Source: an uncultured Pelagibacteraceae bacterium (GTDB lineage Bacteria; Pseudomonadota; Alphaproteobacteria; Pelagibacterales; Pelagibacteraceae). From it: DNA of 64,000 bases. The stretch's first letter is position 1. Every line of letters starts with the position of its first letter. A program made the position numbers and the translations under genes. The DNA is taken from positions 62,001-126,000 of the forward strand of contig CACFXK010000001.1 in the NCBI GenBank assembly GCA_902570125.1, read 5' to 3'. Positions 1-9,705 of the stretch are shown piece after piece. Under the pieces are notes generated by a model. That model ran no database searches. It worked only from the letters and a program-made list of their open reading frames with translations, and was not told the origin of the DNA.

Positions 1-47
1 ACTACCTTTTTATATTCTTCGTAAGTAATTATTAATTTATCAGCCAT
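1..47 (-). CDS. 5' end of a CDS running off the window (N-terminus MADKLIITYEEYKKV...)
   Basis: CAT at 45-47 opens a minus-strand frame with no stop to the window edge; product not identifiable. Confidence 0.4.
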   Translation of the reverse strand, partial: MADKLIITYEEYKKV

Positions 48-90
48 AAAAATTTGGTATCATAAATGAAAATATTAAAAAAGGATAAAT

Positions 91-393
91 ATGAAAACTT
101 ATTGGATAAGTCTATACTTAGAAATCTCAAGCCAGGATAACTTAAAAAAATATGGAGAAAAGGCTGTTCCTATAATAAAAAGTTATGGTGGGAAACCAGT
201 AGTTAGAGGTGGAAAATTAAAGTCATTTAGTGGGCCAAACGTTGTGCGTACTGTAATATGGGAGTTTCCGACTTACAATGATGCCATGTCATGCCATGAA
301 TCAATTGATTATAAATCTGCTTGGACTCATGCAAAGGATACAACTAAGAGAATAATGTTTATTGTTGAAGGAGTAGAACAAGAACAGAATTGA
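91..393 (+). CDS. DUF1330 family protein
   Basis: ~100 aa, VVRGGK...VIWEFPTYNDAMSCHESIDYKSA pattern typical of DUF1330. Confidence 0.8.
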   Translation: MKTYWISLYLEISSQDNLKKYGEKAVPIIKSYGGKPVVRGGKLKSFSGPNVVRTVIWEFPTYNDAMSCHESIDYKSAWTHAKDTTKRIMFIVEGVEQEQN

Positions 394-435
394 TAAAGTA
401 AAAATTGAATCTATAATGATAAATAAAGGAAAATT

Positions 436-723
436 ATGAAAGGTTACGTGGTTTGTGTGTGGGAAAAAATTAATAATGAGGAAAAATTAAAGGAATATGC
501 TCTAAAAGCCAAGATTGCTGCAGATAAATACTCAGGGATATTTATAATTAGAGGTGGAAAAAATAGAACTAATGAGGGAATAAACTCTCCTAGAACAACT
601 GTAGTTGAATTTATAGATTACAACACAGCAATAGAATTTTATGATTCACCTGAATATCAGAAAGCATTAGAAGTTATTAAAGGCCATGCTGTAAGACATC
701 ATCAGATAGTTGAAGGCACTTAA
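436..723 (+). CDS. DUF1330 family protein (paralogue of the preceding gene)
   Basis: IIRGGK...VVEFIDYNTAIEFYDSPEYQKA pattern. Confidence 0.85.
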   Translation: MKGYVVCVWEKINNEEKLKEYALKAKIAADKYSGIFIIRGGKNRTNEGINSPRTTVVEFIDYNTAIEFYDSPEYQKALEVIKGHAVRHHQIVEGT

Positions 724-1343
724 TATTGTATAGGCTCATCGTCTATAGAACGCCATAAATACCAAGTAGCTACGGAACAATATGGAGAAAATCTCTTTTT
801 CAATCGATTTACATAGCTCATAGGTGGTAAATAGCTTTTCCTATAATTGTTTGAAATAGCTCTAAGTAAACCAATATCTTGAACGGGCCATATGTTAGAT
901 CTATTGTAAGTAAATAGTAATATCATCTCTGCAGACCATCTACCTATTTGTCTTAACTCAGATAAATAAAGAATTGCCTCCTCGTCTCCCATTTTTTTTA
1001 TAACTCTTGGATTAAATGTTTTATTTACAAATTTTTTTGCCAACTCTTTAATTCCTCTAACTTTTTGTCTGCTTAAACCACATTTTTTCAACCGACTCGA
1101 GGTAATGGCATTAACTACTTTTGGATTTATCTTTCCTCTACATTCTTTTTTAAACTTTAAAAATACAGAATTTGCTGCAGCGACACTTATCTGTTGTCCT
1201 ATTATACTTTTACATAAAGATAAAAAAATATTTTTTCTTGTTGTTAAGGTTTTATCTTTATATTTAGAAATAAGTTTCTTCATTATCTTATCCTTAGAAA
1301 GATAGTTTACTGCCTTTGACCAATAAATCGGAGGTTTACTCAT
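720..1343 (-). CDS. DNA-3-methyladenine glycosylase II-like HhH-GPD protein
   Basis: IIGQQISVAAANSV and LRQIGRWSAEMILLF..WPVQDIGLLRA: HhH-GPD with catalytic Asp. Confidence 0.85.
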   Translation of the reverse strand: MSKPPIYWSKAVNYLSKDKIMKKLISKYKDKTLTTRKNIFLSLCKSIIGQQISVAAANSVFLKFKKECRGKINPKVVNAITSSRLKKCGLSRQKVRGIKELAKKFVNKTFNPRVIKKMGDEEAILYLSELRQIGRWSAEMILLFTYNRSNIWPVQDIGLLRAISNNYRKSYLPPMSYVNRLKKRFSPYCSVATWYLWRSIDDEPIQY

Positions 1344-2217
1344 TTTTAAAAATTAAGTTTGGTTTTTTCAAATAGATTTCTCTTCTAAATATAATTAATG
1401 AAGATAACACTACAAGTAATGAACCCAATAAAGTTTTATAAGATGGTATTTCATTCCAAATAAAATAACCAAACACAATTGCAAATACTAAGCTTAAATA
1501 CTTAAGTGGGGTAACTAAAGAAACTTCTGAAAGTTTGTAAGATTGTCCAAGTAGTAAATTAGCAATACCTCCAAGCAAACCAATCATACACAAAAAAATA
1601 AAATCTATTAATGTAGGCATTACCCATCCAAATGGAATTGTAAATAAACCTAAAATAGATATCGCTACTGAAAAATAAAAAGAAATAAGCCAAACTGGTT
1701 CAGATGTAGATAACTGCCTGATAGCAATTGCTACATATGACATTCCTAAACAAAAAATTATTGGATAAATATAATAAAAATTTAAATTTGAAATACCTGG
1801 TTGTGTAATAATTATTACTCCAAGAAAACCAATTAAAACTGCTAACCAACGATACTTACCGATTTTTTCTGACAAAAAATAGATAGATAAAATTGTTGCA
1901 AAAATCGGTGCTGCAAAAGAAATACCTACTACAGTTGCTAGTGGTAAATTTCTTAGTGCAATAAATACTGATACTATTGCCATTAATCCCGCAGCACATC
2001 TAAAGAAATGTAATTTAGGTCGATCTGTTTTATAAAAATTTGAGTAGTTTTCTTTTGGTATTAAAAAAAATATAGGTATTAATCCACAAATTCCTCTAAA
2101 AAAAAGAACTTCACCAACAGGATAATTATCAGACCACTTAACAAGTACATCCATCATTGAAAATGCACACACAGACAGAAACATGTACAAAAAGCCTAAT
2201 TGATTTCTAGATAACAT
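1336..2217 (-). CDS. EamA/DMT family transporter
   Basis: ~10 hydrophobic segments, two EamA repeats (GFLYMFLSVCAFSMMDVLVKW; FRGICGLIP). Confidence 0.85.
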   Translation of the reverse strand: MLSRNQLGFLYMFLSVCAFSMMDVLVKWSDNYPVGEVLFFRGICGLIPIFFLIPKENYSNFYKTDRPKLHFFRCAAGLMAIVSVFIALRNLPLATVVGISFAAPIFATILSIYFLSEKIGKYRWLAVLIGFLGVIIITQPGISNLNFYYIYPIIFCLGMSYVAIAIRQLSTSEPVWLISFYFSVAISILGLFTIPFGWVMPTLIDFIFLCMIGLLGGIANLLLGQSYKLSEVSLVTPLKYLSLVFAIVFGYFIWNEIPSYKTLLGSLLVVLSSLIIFRREIYLKKPNLIFKNE

Positions 2218-2251
2218 GGATTAGATTATATTATTATTATAACATTAATCT

Positions 2252-2695
2252 ATGGAAATAGCAGTTTTAGCTTTGGGATGTTTCTGGGGTCCAGAAAAAA
2301 AATATGGACAATTAGATGGCATCTACAGAACAGAGGTTGGATATTGTGGAGGAAACAGTCCAAATACAAATTATAGAGAAGTTTGTACAGGAACAACTAA
2401 TCATGCGGAAGCTGTAAAATTAGAATTTGATCCTGAAGTTATTACATACGAACAAATAATTAAGAAATTTTTTGAATTTCATGATCCAACTACACTAAAC
2501 TCTCAAGGTCCTGATTTTGGAACACAATACAGAAGTGAGATATTCTACCTTAATGATGAACAAAAAAATATTGCTCAAAAAGTGATTGATGATGTAAATA
2601 AAAAGTTATCTGGAAAAGTGGTAACTAAGCTATCTGAGTTGAAAAATTACTGTACTGCTGAAGAGTATCATCAAAAGTATTTAGAAAAAAGATAG
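2252..2695 (+). CDS. msrA: Peptide-methionine (S)-S-oxide reductase
   Basis: ALGCFWGPEKKY, GYCGG..NTNYREVCTG.TNHAEAVKLEFDP. Confidence 0.93.
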   Translation: MEIAVLALGCFWGPEKKYGQLDGIYRTEVGYCGGNSPNTNYREVCTGTTNHAEAVKLEFDPEVITYEQIIKKFFEFHDPTTLNSQGPDFGTQYRSEIFYLNDEQKNIAQKVIDDVNKKLSGKVVTKLSELKNYCTAEEYHQKYLEKR

Positions 2696-2696
2696 A

Positions 2697-3512
2697 ATGT
2701 CACTGGTATCATCAGATTGGTTGGAAAATAATCTTAGTGCAGTAAAAATAATCGACTGTTCGTGGCATATGCCAGGAATTGACAGAAATCCAAGAGAGGA
2801 ATACATGAAAAATCATATTCCAGAAGCAATTTTTTTTGATTTAGATGAAAACTCAAATCAAAACACAGATTTACCCCACATGCTTCCTCCAAAAGAAAAA
2901 TGGGAAGGGATAGTATCTTCAATGGGCATATCAAATACCGATAGAATTATAATTTATGATAACTCTGATGTTCTAAGTTCATGTAGAGGTTGGTACAATT
3001 TTATTTATTTTGGTCATGATAAACACCTAGTAAGTGTTTTAGATGGTGGTTTAAAAAAATGGTTAATTGAAAATAGGAAAACAACAAGTGAAAAGACAAT
3101 TTTAAACAACTCAAACTACACAGCAACAGAAAATAAAAATCTGGTAAAAAGTATTCTTGAAATAAATGAAAACATCGAACAAAAAAATTTTACAATAATC
3201 GACGCTAGAAGTAAGGAAAGATTCAATGGAAGTGTTCCAGATCCCAGGAAGAATGTGAGAAGTGGATCTATTCCAAACTCTGTATGTCTTCCATTTAAAG
3301 AAATTATAAATAGCTCAGACAACACTTTTAAAGATGTAAGTGAGATCTCAAAAAAATTCAGCGAAATTATTGATTTAAATGACGATAAAAGAGTTTTTTC
3401 ATGTGGATCTGGTATAACAGCATGTGTTTTAGGTCTTGCATATTCCCTAGTAAATAATACATATTCTCCTACAGTTTATGATGGTTCATGGGCTGAATAT
3501 GGAAGAATATAA
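2697..3512 (+). CDS. Sulfurtransferase (3-mercaptopyruvate/thiosulfate type, two rhodanese domains)
   Basis: active-site loop CGSGITACVLGLAY; DARSKERFNG. Confidence 0.88.
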   Translation: MSLVSSDWLENNLSAVKIIDCSWHMPGIDRNPREEYMKNHIPEAIFFDLDENSNQNTDLPHMLPPKEKWEGIVSSMGISNTDRIIIYDNSDVLSSCRGWYNFIYFGHDKHLVSVLDGGLKKWLIENRKTTSEKTILNNSNYTATENKNLVKSILEINENIEQKNFTIIDARSKERFNGSVPDPRKNVRSGSIPNSVCLPFKEIINSSDNTFKDVSEISKKFSEIIDLNDDKRVFSCGSGITACVLGLAYSLVNNTYSPTVYDGSWAEYGRI

Positions 3513-3514
3513 AT

Positions 3515-4405
3515 ATGAAAAGATCTACTAAAATAACATCAATAATAGTAATTTTTTTTCTAATTATTGCAGGTGTGATCATTGCTCGGACAATGATTGG
3601 AAACCATTTTAAAAAAAAATTTAGCAAAAGACCACCACCAGGTATTATAGTTAAAACAGTTGAGCAAAGAAAATTTCAAAATATCATTGAAACTTTTGGA
3701 ACAGCCGTTCCGATTAAAACACAGTCATACAATATTGAAAAATACGAAATTCTTGAAGAAATCAAATATAATACCAAAGTTAAGTCTGGTGATGTTATCG
3801 CAAAATTAAAAAATAGAACTATAGTTGCACCTTTCGAGGGTGTAATTGGTAAAAGAAACTTTTCTGATGATATTAATGTTTCGGAAAGTTCTGTTGTAAT
3901 TGATATCGAGGACGCATCTTCTTTATTTATTGATGTTGATGTTCCTGAAGTATTCGCACCATTTGTAAAAAAAGGACTTGGTGTTGATGTAAAATTTTCT
4001 GGCAATAAGGATAAAACTTATAATGGAATAGTAGACTCTTTAGCTAGCAAAATTGATGTTAGCAATAGATCTTTAAGACTTAGAGTTAAGATGCAAAATT
4101 CAAATTCTGAGATTTTGCCTGGTGCTTTAATGGAAGTCACAATAAAATATAATGAGAGAGTTTCATTAGGAATACCAGATACAAGTGTTATTTTAGAAGG
4201 TAACAAGGTTTATATTTACAAAGTAGACAATGAGAATGTAACTAAAAGAGTTGAGGTCACTGTTGGTAACAGAAACAAAGGTTATCTTGAAGTAGAATCA
4301 GGTTTAAACGAGGGTGACATAGTTGTTGCTGAAGGATTAAAAAAAGTAAGACCCAATGGAAAAATTAAACCCATTAAAGATGGCGAAATAAAAAAAAGAA
4401 AATAA
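3515..4405 (+). CDS. RND efflux periplasmic adaptor (membrane fusion protein), unusually short
   Basis: N-terminal TM segment, lipoyl-like IVAPFEGVIGKRN, beta-barrel and C-terminal PDTSVILEGNKVYIYKV; directly upstream of RND pump. Confidence 0.85.
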   Translation: MKRSTKITSIIVIFFLIIAGVIIARTMIGNHFKKKFSKRPPPGIIVKTVEQRKFQNIIETFGTAVPIKTQSYNIEKYEILEEIKYNTKVKSGDVIAKLKNRTIVAPFEGVIGKRNFSDDINVSESSVVIDIEDASSLFIDVDVPEVFAPFVKKGLGVDVKFSGNKDKTYNGIVDSLASKIDVSNRSLRLRVKMQNSNSEILPGALMEVTIKYNERVSLGIPDTSVILEGNKVYIYKVDNENVTKRVEVTVGNRNKGYLEVESGLNEGDIVVAEGLKKVRPNGKIKPIKDGEIKKRK

Positions 4406-4419
4406 AAGTAAATAATTAA

Positions 4420-7400
4420 ATGTATTTAACTGATGTTAGTATTAGGAGACCTGCATTGTCATGGGTACTATCCTTAATATTAGTAGTCTTTGGAACTTTT
4501 GTTTTTTCAAAGTTACCTGTAAGAGAACTCCCCTCTGGTCTGCAACCCCCTGTGGTTCAAGTTCAAGTAGAATATGCCTCAGCGTCAGCTCCAATTGTTG
4601 ATGAAGAGGTAACTCAAGTAATAGAGGAAGTCATAGGTGGTGCAGAGGGAATAAAAAATATAGACGCTAAATCAGAAAATGGAAAAAGTACTATAAATAT
4701 CGAATTTGATACTGATATTGACCTTGATAATGCAGCAAACGATGTAAGGGAGAGAGTTGCAAGAATTGTCGGAAGATTACCAGCTGAGTCTGAGGCTCCA
4801 AGAATACTTAAACAATCTGCGGGTTTTACAACTACAATGTGGCTTGCTTTATCCTCAGAAACCTGGAGCGATCTTGAGCTTGGAGATTACGCAGAACGAT
4901 ATTTAGTTGATCAGTTTTCTAGCATTAAAAATGTTGGCCGAATAAGAACAGGTGGCCTTAGAGAACAGAGTATAAGAGTATGGATAGATCCAATCAAATT
5001 AGCTGCAAATAATTTAACTATTCAAGAAGTAGAAAGATCTTTAAGAAATGAAAATGTTCGATTACCCGCAGGCACACTTGAAGCTGAAAATATAGATTTA
5101 ACGATCAATATCGATAAATCATACAATGACTTAGAAAAACTTAAGGAGCTCCCAATTAAGAAGGCTAAAGACAATATCGTAAGACTATCGGATATTGCAA
5201 ATTTAGAATTAGGCCCTGTCACAGAGAAAGTTTTATTTAGAGCTCAAAGTAAAGGAGCATTAAATCTAAAAACCATGGGTATAGGAATTTATGCAAGAAG
5301 CGGGGCTTCAACTGTTGAATTATCAAAAGATGTTGAAAAAAAAATCGAAGAAATTAAAAAAACTTTACCTGGTGACTTAAATTTGGAAATAGCTTTTAAT
5401 AGAGCTACTTATATTGGCGAAGCAATTAATGAAGTTTATAAAACTTTAGCCATAGCCTTTATACTTGTTGTAATAATAATTTATTTATTTTTAGGAAACT
5501 TAAAAGCAGTAATTGTTCCCGCAATTGCTTTACCTGTAAGTCTAATTGCTACATTCTTAGGTTTATATATATTTGATTTATCTATTAATATATTTGTCTT
5601 ATTAAGTTTTATATTGGCAATAGGAATTATTACCGATGACTCAGTCATTATGACTGATGCGATATATAGAAGAATTGAAAATGGTGAGACACCGTTAGTA
5701 GCGGCATATAAAGGCTCAAAACAAATTACATTTGCAATTATAGCAACAACCCTTATTTTGGTAGCAGTATTTTTACCTTTAATTTTTATTGAAGGTATTG
5801 CTGGAACTTTATTTAAAGAAACTGCAATAGCGCTCTCATTTGCAATAGTAGTGTCATCATTTGTTGCTCTAACACTTTCACCAATGTTAGGTAGTAAATT
5901 TCTTGATAAAAAGAAAAAGTCCAATTTCTTAACAAGAGGATTTGATAAATTTTTTCAAGGCTTTTTAAAATTTTACACTGAGACATTAGGATTTTGGATG
6001 AACAAGAAGAAAACAATAATAACATTCATAATTTTTATTATAGTTGCCTCTGGGGGTTTGTATAACTACACAAAAAAAGAATTGTTGCCATTAGAAGATC
6101 GCGGAGTTTACTTAGTTATAGGATTTACTGATGAGGGAAGTTCATTCCAATATACTCAAAAAAGGGCGGAGGATGTTGAAAAAAGACTAATTCCACTGCT
6201 TGATAGCGATAATAGTCCATACAATAGATTTTTAATGATAGTTCCTGGTTTTGGCTCTGAAAATAGCTTCTTAATTATCTCACTTTTAGATAATTGGAAA
6301 AATAGAAAACAAAATTCTCAAACAATAATGAGACAAGCGATTGGAAAAATAGTCACGGTACCTCAAACATTAGCTTTTCCAATTTCTCCTCAATCTATAA
6401 GAGTTTCTAGTTACAATAAGCCTGTTCAAATGGTTATTTATGGAAATACCTATGAAGAACTAGAACAAATACAATCTCAAGTTATTAGAATGTTAAGAAA
6501 GAACAGAAATTTATCAAGACTTGAGTCTGACTACACTAGAAATAAACCTGAGGTAAGTATAAAAATAAATAAAAATAAAGCAAAAGACTTAGGTATATCA
6601 ACTGAAGCGATTGGTCAAACTTTAGAAACTTTGTATGGAGGTAAAACGGTCACAAAATTTAATAAACTTGGAAAAGAATACCCAATTATTTTACAACAAT
6701 ATTTAGAAGATAGAAAAAATAAAGAAAGTTTGAGTAAAATATTTGTTCGATCAGAAAAAACCGGTAATTTAGTTTCTCTATCTAATCTTGTTGAGTTTAA
6801 AGAAAAAGGAACAGCTAGTAAGTTATCAAGATATAATAGACAACGTGCTGTAACAATATCAGCTAACATAAGTGAAGGTTATACTTTAGCAGAAGCGATT
6901 AAATATTTAGAGGAAACCATGACAAATGTTGCTCCGGATAAACAAATTACTTGGAAAGGAAAGTCTGAAGAATTAAAAGAAACCAGTAATGAACTTTATA
7001 TTATATTTGCTTTAGCATTATTAACTGCTTATCTTGTAATGTCAGCTACTTTTAACTCATTTATCCACCCATTTATAATTATATTAACTGTTCCACTTGC
7101 AGTGTTTGGAGGATTAGTATTTATTTTATTCTTAAATTCATCAATAAATATATTTTCACAAATAGCCTTAGTAATACTAATAGGAATTTCAACAAAAAAT
7201 AGTATTCTTATAGTTGATTATGCTAATCAATTGAGAACAAAAGGTAAAGATATTGAAAAAGCCGTAAAAGAAGCCTGCAGTCTAAGATTTAGACCAATTA
7301 TTATGACATCCTTAAGTACAATGATTGCGATGTTGCCTTTGGTTATTGGAAATATTGGACCAGGTGCTGGAGAAGGTTCGAGGCTTGCTGTAGGTGCAAC

Positions 7401-7530
7401 TATACTTGGTGGAATGATAATTTCTACATTCTTCACTTTATATGTAACTCCGACTATGTATTTAACTTTAGCGAAAAATACGAAGAGAATTGATGCAGTT
7501 GATATAGAGCTTAAAAAACAATTAAACTAA
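4420..7530 (+). CDS. RND family efflux transporter permease (AcrB-like)
   Basis: 1036 aa; TM4 GIITDDSVIM Asp pair and TM10 GISTKNSILIVDYANQLR Lys present. Confidence 0.93.
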   Translation: MYLTDVSIRRPALSWVLSLILVVFGTFVFSKLPVRELPSGLQPPVVQVQVEYASASAPIVDEEVTQVIEEVIGGAEGIKNIDAKSENGKSTINIEFDTDIDLDNAANDVRERVARIVGRLPAESEAPRILKQSAGFTTTMWLALSSETWSDLELGDYAERYLVDQFSSIKNVGRIRTGGLREQSIRVWIDPIKLAANNLTIQEVERSLRNENVRLPAGTLEAENIDLTINIDKSYNDLEKLKELPIKKAKDNIVRLSDIANLELGPVTEKVLFRAQSKGALNLKTMGIGIYARSGASTVELSKDVEKKIEEIKKTLPGDLNLEIAFNRATYIGEAINEVYKTLAIAFILVVIIIYLFLGNLKAVIVPAIALPVSLIATFLGLYIFDLSINIFVLLSFILAIGIITDDSVIMTDAIYRRIENGETPLVAAYKGSKQITFAIIATTLILVAVFLPLIFIEGIAGTLFKETAIALSFAIVVSSFVALTLSPMLGSKFLDKKKKSNFLTRGFDKFFQGFLKFYTETLGFWMNKKKTIITFIIFIIVASGGLYNYTKKELLPLEDRGVYLVIGFTDEGSSFQYTQKRAEDVEKRLIPLLDSDNSPYNRFLMIVPGFGSENSFLIISLLDNWKNRKQNSQTIMRQAIGKIVTVPQTLAFPISPQSIRVSSYNKPVQMVIYGNTYEELEQIQSQVIRMLRKNRNLSRLESDYTRNKPEVSIKINKNKAKDLGISTEAIGQTLETLYGGKTVTKFNKLGKEYPIILQQYLEDRKNKESLSKIFVRSEKTGNLVSLSNLVEFKEKGTASKLSRYNRQRAVTISANISEGYTLAEAIKYLEETMTNVAPDKQITWKGKSEELKETSNELYIIFALALLTAYLVMSATFNSFIHPFIIILTVPLAVFGGLVFILFLNSSINIFSQIALVILIGISTKNSILIVDYANQLRTKGKDIEKAVKEACSLRFRPIIMTSLSTMIAMLPLVIGNIGPGAGEGSRLAVGATILGGMIISTFFTLYVTPTMYLTLAKNTKRIDAVDIELKKQLN

Positions 7531-8132
7531 AATATAATATATTTTTTAGTAGTAAGTGATTTTCGACAATTACTAAGCTGTGCCTTGTATTTCTTAGATT
7601 GATTTTCAACTTTTTTTGCTAAAAGAATAATTTTTTGATTTTTTTTATAATTTTTGTAATTTCCCCAGCCCTCATGATAAGCAACATATTGTTTAAAAGC
7701 ATCATTTTTTGGGATTTTTAGGATCTTTTCTGTTTTGTTTGTATACCAACCAATAAAATCTACACTATCTTTAAATCTTGTCCTAGTTGCATACTTGTTT
7801 CCTGTTTCCTCTTTGTATTGCTTCCAGGTTCCTCTGACTGCTTGAGAATAACCAAAGGAACTTGATGGTCTTTTATAAGGAATAACTTTAAATAATTTTT
7901 GTCTAGGTGGTTTTGCCAACCAATCGAAATCTGACTCCATTTTAATTATAGCAAGTTGCAAATTAATAGGAGTTCCCCATTTTTGTTCGGTTTTTTTTGC
8001 ATGTTTGTACCAAAGATATCTTTCGGAAAAAATTGAACAGCCATCTGCAGTATTTTTAGGAATTGAGGAGCAACCAGAAAATAGAATAGAAATTAAAAAT
8101 AAATATATAATTTTGTTTCGAATCATTTGCAT
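7527..8132 (-). CDS. SLT-domain lytic transglycosylase-like lipoprotein
   Basis: lipobox LFSGCSS; AIIKMESDF...SFGYSQAVRGTWKQYKEETG...YVAYHEGWGNY. Confidence 0.75.
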   Translation of the reverse strand: MQMIRNKIIYLFLISILFSGCSSIPKNTADGCSIFSERYLWYKHAKKTEQKWGTPINLQLAIIKMESDFDWLAKPPRQKLFKVIPYKRPSSSFGYSQAVRGTWKQYKEETGNKYATRTRFKDSVDFIGWYTNKTEKILKIPKNDAFKQYVAYHEGWGNYKNYKKNQKIILLAKKVENQSKKYKAQLSNCRKSLTTKKYIIF

Positions 8133-8134
8133 TA

Positions 8135-8650
8135 TTATCTATTTTTTTTTCTCCATATCCAAGGATATTCAAATTGCATTTGCCATAAACCCAATGAAAA
8201 TTCTTTTGCAAAAGTCTGATATTTTCTAAATTTACCCTTTGAGTATTTAGGATAATCAAATGCATAACCATTTTTGACCATAAAAACTGATAGGCTTTCA
8301 TTTTTTAAAAAACATTCACCTATTAACCTGCTATATTGATCTTTATTTTTTTCTATTTTGCAATTAACAATCTGATTTCCAATTTTTTCAATGAGCTTAT
8401 CTTTAGATAACTTCCCACATAGAATTTCAACATTATTTAAAACACATGATTGTTTTTTCCCAAAAAAAAAACTTTCTGGAGCATCAATTCCACTAAAGCG
8501 AATTTTTTTATTATTAATCTTAATTGTGTCACCATCTGTAATTTTTGGTTTACCTGAAATTAATAAAAAATTTTGGTCTGAAGATAATAAGTGATTAATA
8601 TTAAATAAGAGGAAAAAAAAACTAATTAAAATCAGTTTTTGCTTTTTCAT
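8135..8650 (-). CDS. Secreted thermonuclease (SNase) family protein
   Basis: signal peptide then ITDGDTIKINNKKIRFSGIDAPES, DQYSRLIGECFL. Confidence 0.88.
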   Translation of the reverse strand: MKKQKLILISFFFLLFNINHLLSSDQNFLLISGKPKITDGDTIKINNKKIRFSGIDAPESFFFGKKQSCVLNNVEILCGKLSKDKLIEKIGNQIVNCKIEKNKDQYSRLIGECFLKNESLSVFMVKNGYAFDYPKYSKGKFRKYQTFAKEFSLGLWQMQFEYPWIWRKKNR

Positions 8651-8930
8651 TTAGTTCATCCATTTTTTTTCGTAAATCTTCATCTGACACATTTTTTTCT
8701 TTCAAATCCTCTTTAATTTTTCGAAAAACGTCTTGATCTCCTGATTCAGCAAAATCTGCTTTTATGACAGATTGAATATATTCTTTTTGTTGATTTGGAT
8801 TAAAATTTAGCATCTGAGAAACCCATTCTCCTAAATATTTGTTCCTTCTAGCGCTAACTTTGAATTGAAGCTCTTGATCGTGAGCAAATTTCTTTTCAAA
8901 ACTTTTTTTTCTATCTTCAAATGAACTCAT
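8622..8930 (-). CDS. DUF1476 / F1-ATPase inhibitor zeta-subunit family protein
   Basis: MSSFEDRKKSFEKKFAHDQELQFKVSARRNKYLGEW is diagnostic. Confidence 0.9.
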   Translation of the reverse strand: MSSFEDRKKSFEKKFAHDQELQFKVSARRNKYLGEWVSQMLNFNPNQQKEYIQSVIKADFAESGDQDVFRKIKEDLKEKNVSDEDLRKKMDELNEKAKTDFN

Positions 8931-8994
8931 TTTAACAAATTAAAAAGATTTCGCTTTATGTCAATCTAATTTAATTTATATTTGTGTTAAGTTT

Positions 8995-9705
8995 ATGAAT
9001 AATTTAATACTTGTTAGACACGGGCAAAGTGAGTGGAACCTGGAAAACCGTTTTACTGGCTGGGTAGATGTAGGTTTAGCTGCAAAAGGCAAGCTAGAAG
9101 CTTGTAAGGCAGGGGAGTTAATTAAAGAATTAAACCTTGAATTATCTTATTTTTACACATCCTTACAAACAAGATCGATTGAGACACTTAATTTAATACT
9201 CAATACCATGAGAATTAAAAATCAAGATGTTGTTAATGCTTGGGAACTAAATGAGAGACACTATGGAGCATTAACTGGTTTAAATAAAGATGAAATGAAA
9301 AAACATTATGGAGAAGAAAAAATTCATACTTTTAGAAGATCCTGGGACAACCCACCAGAACCACTTAAAAAAACAAGCCCATATCATCCTTTGAATATTA
9401 ATATATATAAAAATGTTCCAAAAGATAAAATTCCAGATACAGAGTCATTAAAAAATACTTATGAAAGAGTAATACCTTTTTATAAAAAAAATATTGAACC
9501 TAAATTAGATAAAAATATTATTATATCGGCTCATGGAAATTCGATTAGGTCATTATGTAAATACTTATTTAATTTAGATAATGAAAATATTTCGAGCTTA
9601 GAAATACCTACTGGCAATCCTTTATTGATTGAAACTGAAAAAGGAAAGATTAAGAATGTAAGATATTTAGATAAAGATAGAGCAAAAGATCTTTTAGTTT
9701 TCTAA
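8995..9705 (+). CDS. gpmA: 2,3-bisphosphoglycerate-dependent phosphoglycerate mutase
   Basis: LVRHGQSEWNLENRFTGWVDVGL; NERHYGALTGLNK. Confidence 0.95.
   Translation: MNNLILVRHGQSEWNLENRFTGWVDVGLAAKGKLEACKAGELIKELNLELSYFYTSLQTRSIETLNLILNTMRIKNQDVVNAWELNERHYGALTGLNKDEMKKHYGEEKIHTFRRSWDNPPEPLKKTSPYHPLNINIYKNVPKDKIPDTESLKNTYERVIPFYKKNIEPKLDKNIIISAHGNSIRSLCKYLFNLDNENISSLEIPTGNPLLIETEKGKIKNVRYLDKDRAKDLLVF

Noticed and set aside
5481-6025. Minus-strand ORFs inside the RND pump gene, up to 147 aa
   Set aside because: Fully antisense to a well-supported CDS; no domain; expected from long AT-rich coding sequence
8005-8301. ORFs 8005-8229 (+) and 8056-8301 (-) between the transglycosylase and nuclease genes
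   Set aside because: Overlap two better supported CDSs on other frames and lack homology-like motifs
9680-9700. AAAAGATCTTTT palindrome near the gpmA stop as a terminator
   Set aside because: Has no loop and is too AT-rich to form a convincing terminator stem
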